Below, piece after piece: positions 1 to 4,485 of a DNA stretch of 9,820 nt; the stretch's first letter is position 1; every line of letters starts with the position of its first letter. The translations under genes and the position numbers were made by a program. The stretch is from Gammaproteobacteria bacterium (lineage in GTDB: Bacteria > Pseudomonadota > Gammaproteobacteria > UBA9214). Where the stretch lies: positions 1-9,820 of the forward strand of contig JAHKKL010000043.1 of assembly GCA_020027635.1 (NCBI GenBank). The letters are read 5' to 3'. The notes below the pieces were generated by a model. It was not told the origin of the DNA. It saw only the letters and a list, made by a program, of their open reading frames with translations, and did no database searches.

Positions 1-2690
1 CCCGCCCCGATATCCACCACCAGTGGCACCCTAAGATCAGCCGCCTCGACCATGGAAACCCTGACCCGCGCTCCTGCTTCCTCGACCTGTGACTCCGCCA
101 CTTCGAAGACCAGTTCATCATGAACCTGCATAATCATGGTAATGGCCAGATCGTGATAGCTCTTGATCCATTCATGCAGTCGGATCATGGCACGCTTGAT
201 GATGTCCGCCGCCGTTCCCTGCATAGGCGCATTGATCGCGGTGCGCTCCGCCGCCGCTCGGCGTTGCGCGTTACTGGCCTTGATATCGGGAAGATACAGG
301 CGCCGTCCGAAAACCGTTTCGACATACCCCTGCTCGCGCGCCTGACGGCGGGTCGCCTCCATATAGGCCATGACACCCGGGTAGCGGGTGAAATACAGAT
401 CGATGTATTCCTGGGCCGCGCCCCGTGCGATACCCAACTGTCGCGCCAGACCGAAGGAGGACATGCCATAGATCAGGCCGAAGTTGATGGCCTTGGCGGA
501 GCGTCGCTGATCGGAGGTAACGGCCTCCGGTGCCACGCCGAAAACCTCGGCTGCGGTGGCGCGATGAATGTCGGCGCCGGCCGCGAAGGCGCGCAACAGA
601 CCCTCATCCGCGGACAGGTGGGCCATGATGCGCAATTCGATCTGTGAATAATCGGCCGCGAGCAAGGCATAACCCGGCCGGGCGATGAAGGCCTGGCGGA
701 TCCGCCGCCCCTCCTCGGTGCGTACTGGGATGTTCTGCAAGTTGGGATCGGACGATGACAACCGCCCGGTGGTGGCAACCGCCTGATGGTAGGAGGTGTG
801 GACGCGTCCGGTGCGGGGGTCGATCTGTTCCGGCAGTCGGTCCGTATAGGTCGATTTCAGCTTGCTGAGGGAGCGGTGCTCCAGGATCAGGCGCGGCAGC
901 GAGTAATCGAGCGCCAGATCCTGCAGCACCGCCTCCGCCGTCGAGGGTGCGCCTTTCGGTGTCCTGGCAAGCACCGGCAGGCACAGTTTGTCGTAAAGGA
1001 TCTCCTGAATCTGCTTGGGCGAACCCAGGTTGAACGGCTGCCCGGCTTCTCGGTGCGCCTCCTGTTCGATGGCGACGATGCGCCGCGCCAGCTCCGTGCT
1101 TTGCCGGGCCAGCATGGCGGTGTCGATGGCCACCCCGGCCTGCTCCATGTCGGAGAGCACTGTCACCAGCGGCAACTCGATCTCGCGATAGATTTTCTCG
1201 AGCGCCGGCGACTCCGCGAGTATCGGCCACATGGTTTCGTGCAGTCGCAGGGTAACGTCCGCGTCCTCGGCGGCATACGGTGCGGCCTGCTCGAGCGGCA
1301 CCTGGTTGAAATTCAGCTGGTTTGCCCCCTTGCCGGCCACATCCTCATAGCTGATGTTGGTGTGACCGAGGTATTTCAGCGCCACCGAATCCATGTCATG
1401 ACGGGTGGCCGTGCTGTCGAGCACGTAGGACTCCAGCATGGTGTCGAAACGGATGCCGTCCAGGGTGATGCCGTGGTTGGCCAGAACATTGCGGTCATAC
1501 TTGATGTGATGCCCGACCTTGTAGCGACTCGGGTCTTCCAGCAGCGGGCGCAGTTGTGAGAGCACCGTATCGCGATCCAGTTGTGCGGGTGCGCCGGGAT
1601 AATCGTGCGCCAGCGGCACATAGGCGGCCTCGCCCGCCTTGACCGCGAACGACACGCCGACGATGCGGGCGGCCATGTAGTTGAGGCTGGTGGTTTCGGT
1701 ATCGAATGCGAAAAGCTCCGCCGCCTGCAGCCGCGACAGCCACGATTCGAGCTGCGCTTGCGTAACTACCGTAGCGTAATCCGCCTGTGCCGTGCGCGCG
1801 GTATGCGCCCGGACAGGCTCGTTCGGGCGGTGAGCATCCAGTTCACCCAGCCAGCGCGAGAACTCCAGCCGTGTATACCAGTTCCGCAGCTGCCCGATAT
1901 CCGCCTCACCCGGCCGCAGATCCCGCGGTCCGACGTCCAGCTCGACATCGCAGTGGATGGTCGCTAGCTGGCGGGACAGGGCCAGGGTATCGAGGCTGGC
2001 GCGCAGGCTCTCGCCTACCTTGCCCTTGATTTCGTCGGCCCGTGCAAGCAGGTCGTCCAGGGAACCGTACTCATTCAGCCACTTGGCGGCGGTCTTCGGC
2101 CCGACTTTGGGTATGCCCGGTATGTTGTCGGAACTGTCCCCCATGAGCGCCAGCAAATCCACGATGCGCTCCGGGGGCACACCGAACTTCTCAATGACCC
2201 CATCGCGGTCGAGTACGCTGTGCGACATGGTGTTGACCAGGGTGACGTGCGTGCCCACCAGCTGCGCCATGTCCTTGTCTCCGGTCGAAATCAGCGTGTC
2301 GATACCCTCGGCGGCAGCCCGCCGGGCCAGCGTGCCGATGACATCATCCGCTTCCACGCCCGGTACTTGTAACAGCGGCAGGCCAAGCGCCTGTACCAAG
2401 GCATGCAGCGGTTCGATCTGCACGGCCAGCTCATCCGGCATCGGCGGACGATTGGCCTTGTACTCGGCGAACAGATCGTCCCTAAAGGTCTTGCCACGGG
2501 CATCGAAAACCACCGCGAGGTAGCGTGGCCGGTATTCCGTCATCAGGCTGCGCAGCATATTGATGACGCCATAGACCGCGCCGGTCGGTTCACCGCGTGA
2601 TGTGGTCAACGGCGGCAGGGCATGAAAGGCCCGGTACAGGTAGGATGATCCATCGACCAGAATAAAGGGTACGGCTGTCGTATCGTTCAT
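1..2690 (-). CDS. polA: DNA polymerase I (PolA), 3' end just outside the window
   Basis: DNA polymerase I fills gaps and removes RNA primers during replication and excision repair. The minus frame is open from ATG 2690 to the left edge: 896 complete codons ending ...VDIGA. E. coli PolA continues about eight more residues, so the total would be near 904 against 928. The 5' nuclease domain (about 1-290) keeps its acidic residues (D115/D116, D138/D140, D185/D188) and the helix-hairpin-helix segment [14 protein letters not shown]. The 3'-5' exonuclease domain (about 320-495) keeps D330/E332 in DTET, D399 in KYD and D478 in AEDAD, so proofreading should be active. The polymerase domain keeps motif A D680 (DYSQIELR), motif B R729/K733/F737/Y741 and motif C HDE with D858/E859. 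The linker before the exonuclease domain is shorter than in E. coli. ATG 2690 aligns with the E. coli N-terminus ([15 protein letters not shown]) but has no good Shine-Dalgarno; it overlaps the stop of a short upstream frame. A 21-residue in-frame extension from ATG 2753 is less likely. Confidence 0.97.
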   Translation of the reverse strand, partial: MNDTTAVPFILVDGSSYLYRAFHALPPLTTSRGEPTGAVYGVINMLRSLMTEYRPRYLAVVFDARGKTFRDDLFAEYKANRPPMPDELAVQIEPLHALVQALGLPLLQVPGVEADDVIGTLARRAAAEGIDTLISTGDKDMAQLVGTHVTLVNTMSHSVLDRDGVIEKFGVPPERIVDLLALMGDSSDNIPGIPKVGPKTAAKWLNEYGSLDDLLARADEIKGKVGESLRASLDTLALSRQLATIHCDVELDVGPRDLRPGEADIGQLRNWYTRLEFSRWLGELDAHRPNEPVRAHTARTAQADYATVVTQAQLESWLSRLQAAELFAFDTETTSLNYMAARIVGVSFAVKAGEAAYVPLAHDYPGAPAQLDRDTVLSQLRPLLEDPSRYKVGHHIKYDRNVLANHGITLDGIRFDTMLESYVLDSTATRHDMDSVALKYLGHTNISYEDVAGKGANQLNFNQVPLEQAAPYAAEDADVTLRLHETMWPILAESPALEKIYREIELPLVTVLSDMEQAGVAIDTAMLARQSTELARRIVAIEQEAHREAGQPFNLGSPKQIQEILYDKLCLPVLARTPKGAPSTAEAVLQDLALDYSLPRLILEHRSLSKLKSTYTDRLPEQIDPRTGRVHTSYHQAVATTGRLSSSDPNLQNIPVRTEEGRRIRQAFIARPGYALLAADYSQIELRIMAHLSADEGLLRAFAAGADIHRATAAEVFGVAPEAVTSDQRRSAKAINFGLIYGMSSFGLARQLGIARGAAQEYIDLYFTRYPGVMAYMEATRRQAREQGYVETVFGRRLYLPDIKASNAQRRAAAERTAINAPMQGTAADIIKRAMIRLHEWIKSYHDLAITMIMQVHDELVFEVAESQVEEAGARVRVSMVEAADLRVPLVVDIGA

Positions 2691-2761
2691 CGGCAAAGGC
2701 TCGTCAGGTCTGCCAGGCATTTCGCCGGTAACCGTTTCAGGATGCACGAACATGGTACCAT
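2687..2761 (-). CDS. candidate 24-aa leader peptide overlapping the polA start
   Basis: A short minus-strand frame runs from ATG 2761 to TGA 2689-2687 and encodes 24 residues, four of them cysteine (positions 4, 6, 15, 23). Its stop overlaps the polA ATG in the sequence ATGA, the classic arrangement for translational coupling by re-initiation. The near-perfect Shine-Dalgarno at 2771-2778 lies 12 nt upstream of this ATG, or 9 nt upstream of an in-frame TTG at 2764. The polA ATG has only weak purine-rich sequence before it. I recognise no family and infer no function for the peptide itself. Alternatives are that the Shine-Dalgarno serves an N-terminally extended PolA (in-frame ATG 2753 at 20 nt, or a rare ATT at 2765), or that the frame is chance. 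The overlap and the Shine-Dalgarno are seen; coupling is inferred. Confidence 0.4.
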   Translation of the reverse strand: MVPCSCILKRLPAKCLADLTSLCR

Positions 2762-2770
2762 CAATAACGC

Positions 2771-2778
2771 TCACCTCC
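2771..2778 (-). promoter_or_regulatory. strong Shine-Dalgarno upstream of polA
   Basis: The minus strand reads AAAAAAGGAGGTGAGC here. AAGGAGGTGA is an almost complete complement of the 16S rRNA 3' end. It lies about 80 nt upstream of the expected polA ATG, too far to serve it directly, but at a usable distance from TTG 2764 or ATG 2761 of the small leader frame. This strength contrasts with the absence of a clear ribosome-binding site directly before polA. Confidence 0.6.
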
Positions 2779-2833
2779 TTTTTTAGGAAAATAATCAGTG
2801 CATTAAGGAAATTTCATCTGGAACCCTGACGCG

Positions 2834-2864
2834 ACGACCCATAGGCAGCATGGCATGGGGTCGT
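2834..2864. repeat. imperfect inverted repeat in the polA leader region
   Basis: ACGACCCAT (2834-2842) and ATGGGGTCGT (2855-2864) are complementary apart from one bulged base, with a 12-nt loop. No T-run follows on either strand, so it does not look like an intrinsic terminator. It lies about 55 nt upstream of the Shine-Dalgarno on the polA strand and could be part of a structured mRNA leader or an operator. This is inference from symmetry only. Confidence 0.4.
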
Positions 2865-2894
2865 GAAAGAGGCGCTGTCACGGGGACATCCTGG

Positions 2895-2972
2895 CCGGAT
2901 TCCCGGCAGAATATCCGGGGTGATGCAGGCATGCGTGAAAAAATTCCCGGGGGACTCCCTGTGCCGGATATT
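2895..2972. repeat. cluster of CCGGAT-type inverted repeats
   Basis: CCGGAT (2895-2900) pairs with ATCCGG (2913-2918). GCCGG (2894-2898) pairs with CCGGC (2903-2907). AATATCCGG (2910-2918) is repeated in perfect inverted form as CCGGATATT (2964-2972), 45 bp away. ATTCCCGG also occurs twice on the plus strand. The positions fit operator sites for the divergent genes, but no regulator family can be assigned. Confidence 0.3.
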
Positions 2973-3083
2973 TATGAAGCTCTGTGAATGCTATCCTCGT
3001 CTATCTTGAACGAATTGCTGGCGATTTTTTTGGGACAGGATCGTGGAGCCATGCCGGACTGGAACGCCGCATGGACAACCGGA

Positions 3084-3461
3084 ATGAAAATCATGACCAG
3101 ATTTGCGTTGTTGACATTGTTGATGCTGCCCTGCCTGGCGGTACGTGCAGAATACCCACCCATGCCGGTCCCCGATGCACCGCCACCCCCGCCAATGCCC
3201 CAGCCCGATGCTCCGCCCCCACCCCCCTCGGGCAACAGCGAGGAAGAAGAACTCCAGCCCGAGGTGAAAATAACCAAGCGCGGCGAGGACATCATCTATG
3301 AATACCGGATCAACAACCAGCTTTACATGGTTAAGATCGTGCCACGCATCGGTTATCCCTACTACCTGGTTGACCAGGATGGTGATGGCTCGCTTGAATC
3401 GCGCTACAGCAATCTGGAACCGAATCTTATGCTGCCGCACTGGATAATCTACCGCTGGTAG
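3084..3461 (+). CDS. secreted DUF2782-family protein with polyproline repeats
   Basis: This gene encodes a 125-residue protein. Residues 1-22 form a signal peptide (basic MKIMTR, hydrophobic core, AVRA before E23), so it is probably periplasmic. Cys17 follows Pro, so it is not a lipobox. Residues 25-48 are proline-rich and carry an 11-residue block twice (MPVPDAPPPPP, then MPQPDAPPPPP). A short acidic patch follows (EEEE, 53-56). Residues 60-125 resemble DUF2782 as I recall it: EYRINNQLYMVKI, then YYLVDQDGDG, ending in a Trp. The DQDGDGSLE stretch (97-105) looks like a calcium-binding loop, but this is unproven. Function is unknown for the family. From memory, DUF2782 genes sit beside polA in pseudomonads; here the gene is divergent from polA. 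ATG 3084 and ATG 3093 both have only a weak GGA upstream; I chose 3084 for its normal signal-peptide n-region. Upstream ATGs at 2988 and 3051 would give an unusually long n-region. Confidence 0.8.
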   Translation: MKIMTRFALLTLLMLPCLAVRAEYPPMPVPDAPPPPPMPQPDAPPPPPSGNSEEEELQPEVKITKRGEDIIYEYRINNQLYMVKIVPRIGYPYYLVDQDGDGSLESRYSNLEPNLMLPHWIIYRW

Positions 3462-3465
3462 TACC

Positions 3466-3485
3466 GGAGATTCTTCCGAATCTTC
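3466..3485 (+). terminator. weak hairpin after the DUF2782 gene
   Basis: AGATTC (3468-3473) and GAATCT (3478-3483) form a perfect 6-bp stem with a TTCC loop, extendable by a G-T and a G-C pair. It begins a few bases after the stop codon. No T-run follows, so it is a poor intrinsic terminator and may only mark the mRNA 3' end. Confidence 0.25.
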
Positions 3486-3530
3486 CTGCCTATTGCCGCT
3501 TGGTTGCCACAGCGCGTGGCCGGACGGTCA

Positions 3531-3559
3531 CTGACAGCCCTACGGCATCGCTATACAAT
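3531..3559 (+). promoter_or_regulatory. sigma70-type promoter of the PagL-like gene
   Basis: CTGACA (3531-3536) matches the -35 consensus at five of six bases. TACAAT (3554-3559) matches the -10 consensus at five of six, and the spacer is exactly 17 bp. Transcription should start near 3566, giving a leader of about 40 nt before the ATG at 3607. This is the best promoter match I found in the window. Confidence 0.7.
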
Positions 3560-3606
3560 AGTCGCCTGCGGTGTATGCTGGGGCTGTAATGCAAACGAGG
3601 CACGTA

Positions 3607-4173
3607 ATGACAACATACGCACGTATCCTGCTTGTCCCGATCCTACTGCTGGCATACCTCACGCCAGGCCAGGGGGCTGAGAACCGCTGGATCGACTCGG
3701 TATCCGTGTCGCTGGGCAAGGACAACGATACCAACAAGACCAACGCCATTCAGTTTGGCGTGCAGAACAAGTGGAACCGGACCTGGTTCAACGACGGCGC
3801 TTGGTTCGTCGGCGGCTACTGGGATGCGTCGTTCGCCTACCTGAAATCGGATATCAATCAAGACAGCAGCCTGTACGACCTTAGCATTACGCCGTTCCTG
3901 CGTCTTCAACGCGATGCACAATTATCCAGCGGGGTTACACCGTTTTCTCAAATCGGCCTCGGCGGACATCTGCTCAGCGACACGGAAATCGGCAATCGGG
4001 ATCTGGCCACGAAACTCCAGTTCGGCCCGCAAATCGGCGTGGGCCTTGGTTTTGGCGATAAAGGCAGCTATGAACTGACCTACCATTACCAGTACCTCAC
4101 CAATGGTGGCATCAAACAGCCCAACGACGGGCTGAAGATGCACTTAATCAGCCTTGGTTACGCCTTCCGGTAA
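3607..4173 (+). CDS. PagL-like outer-membrane barrel (lipid A 3-O-deacylase family), active site altered
   Basis: This is a 188-residue protein with a signal peptide (MTTYARILLVPILLLAYL...GQGA, cleavage before E25) and alternating aromatic strands ending YAFR, typical of an eight-stranded outer-membrane barrel. It aligns with Pseudomonas PagL, which removes the 3-O acyl chain of lipid A. Shared blocks are WNRTWF...GGYWDASFAY (PagL has WDKSWW...GYWDAGYTY) and NGGIKQPNDG (PagL has NAGLKQPNDG). However, the PagL catalytic residues H126, S128 and E140 align with Y163, T165 and K177. The motif HYSN has become YLTN. Nearby H160 is an odd number of residues from position 163 and should face the other side of the strand. 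Deacylase activity is therefore doubtful; a structural or lipid-binding role is possible. I compared with PagL from memory. The start at 3607 is set by GAGG six nt upstream; in-frame ATGs at 3571 and 3589 lack this. A strong promoter lies at 3531-3559. Confidence 0.82.
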   Translation: MTTYARILLVPILLLAYLTPGQGAENRWIDSVSVSLGKDNDTNKTNAIQFGVQNKWNRTWFNDGAWFVGGYWDASFAYLKSDINQDSSLYDLSITPFLRLQRDAQLSSGVTPFSQIGLGGHLLSDTEIGNRDLATKLQFGPQIGVGLGFGDKGSYELTYHYQYLTNGGIKQPNDGLKMHLISLGYAFR

Positions 4174-4217
4174 TCAGCATCAACACGACTGCCGCGCACG
4201 TTCCATAGGTCTTGGCC

Positions 4218-4238
4218 TATTGCCCCCGTGGGGCAATA
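4218..4238. terminator. strong hairpin downstream of the PagL-like gene
   Basis: TATTGCCCC (4218-4226) and GGGGCAATA (4230-4238) are perfect inverted repeats around a CGT loop, giving a 9-bp stem 44 nt after the stop codon. No T-run follows on the plus strand, so it is not a canonical intrinsic terminator. It could stabilise the mRNA 3' end or support Rho-dependent ending. The stem is seen; the role is inferred. Confidence 0.45.
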
Positions 4239-4334
4239 CCGTGTGGATATCAACAGAATTCCATAATCTCACCAGAGCGTGATTCCGCGATATGAATGTC
4301 GCGCAAACACCACAAATAAATACGATCGGTAGTC

Positions 4335-4364
4335 TTGTAATAACGAGTAGTTATGCAATAGTAT
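4335..4364 (+). promoter_or_regulatory. candidate promoter of the GGDEF-EAL gene
   Basis: TTGTAA (4335-4340) and TAGTAT (4359-4364) each match sigma70 consensus at four of six positions, with an 18-bp spacer in an AT-rich setting. A transcript from here would have a leader of about 115 nt. A second possible -10 (TATAAA, 4404-4409) has no good -35. Confidence 0.35.
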
Positions 4365-4399
4365 TCAGCGAACGCATACAGTATCAAAGCTAGCATACT

Positions 4400-4419
4400 A
4401 AATTATAAATAAATAATTT
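4400..4419. repeat. AT-only palindrome upstream of the GGDEF-EAL gene
   Basis: AAATTAT (4400-4406) and ATAATTT (4413-4419) are perfect 7-bp inverted repeats around AAATAA. Just upstream, AGTAT and ATACT form another short inverted pair around GCTAGC. The 20-bp symmetric AT-rich block has the form of a dimeric regulator or nucleoid-protein site. No regulator can be named. Confidence 0.35.
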
Positions 4420-4473
4420 TCAGCGCCCACGGGGCCAACCGGCACGATTTCGATGCCGACGTGTGGGGAGGTC

Positions 4474-4478
4474 GAGGA
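4474..4478 (+). promoter_or_regulatory. ribosome-binding site fixing the GGDEF-EAL start
   Basis: GAGGA lies 7 nt before ATG 4486. The alternative in-frame ATG at 4453 has no purine-rich sequence before it and would add 11 polar residues ahead of the first membrane segment. Confidence 0.6.
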
Positions 4479-4485
4479 CAGGATC

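Larger units (their letters stand above)
2691..3083. other. divergent intergenic region between polA and the DUF2782 gene
   Basis: This stretch must hold the polA promoter (leftward) and the DUF2782 promoter (rightward). On the minus strand it carries the leader frame and Shine-Dalgarno. It also holds an imperfect hairpin at 2834-2864 and a cluster of CCGGAT/ATCCGG inverted repeats at 2895-2972. I found no convincing sigma70 -35/-10 pair in either direction. No further gene is supported. An in-frame ATG at 2988 would extend the DUF2782 protein but would bury its signal peptide. Confidence 0.6.
4174..4485. other. AT-rich intergenic region upstream of the GGDEF-EAL gene
   Basis: No coding sequence is supported here. 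The stretch holds a 9-bp hairpin at 4218-4238 and a small CGCGA/TCGCG inverted repeat (4286-4290 and 4299-4303). It also holds a candidate promoter at 4335-4364 and an AT-only palindrome at 4400-4419, and then turns GC-rich before the next gene's ribosome-binding site. The composition is much AT-richer than the flanking genes. Confidence 0.6.

Noticed and set aside
604..1230. Minus-strand open frame of 208 codons in another phase
   Set aside because: It is out of frame with polA on the same strand, with low-complexity Ala/Gly/Arg composition typical of GC-rich shadow frames.
786..1559. Plus-strand open frame of 257 codons
   Set aside because: It is wholly antisense to polA, whose conserved motifs run uninterrupted through this region; the predicted protein is Arg/Gln-rich and matches no family I recognise.
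2779..2860. polA promoter on the minus strand (TATTTT or similar AT-rich -10)
   Set aside because: No -35 match at acceptable spacing could be found, so I did not annotate one.
2988..3083. Upstream in-frame ATGs (2988, 3051) for the DUF2782 protein
   Set aside because: They would put more than ten to over thirty extra residues before a standard signal peptide.
3132..3134. Lipoprotein signal at Cys17 of the DUF2782 protein
   Set aside because: The preceding residue is Pro and the following is Leu, which does not fit a lipobox; AVRA before E23 is a normal signal peptidase I site.
3571..3606. Upstream in-frame ATGs for the PagL-like protein
   Set aside because: ATG 3571 would fall almost at the predicted transcription start, and neither it nor 3589 has a Shine-Dalgarno; GAGG is well placed for 3607.
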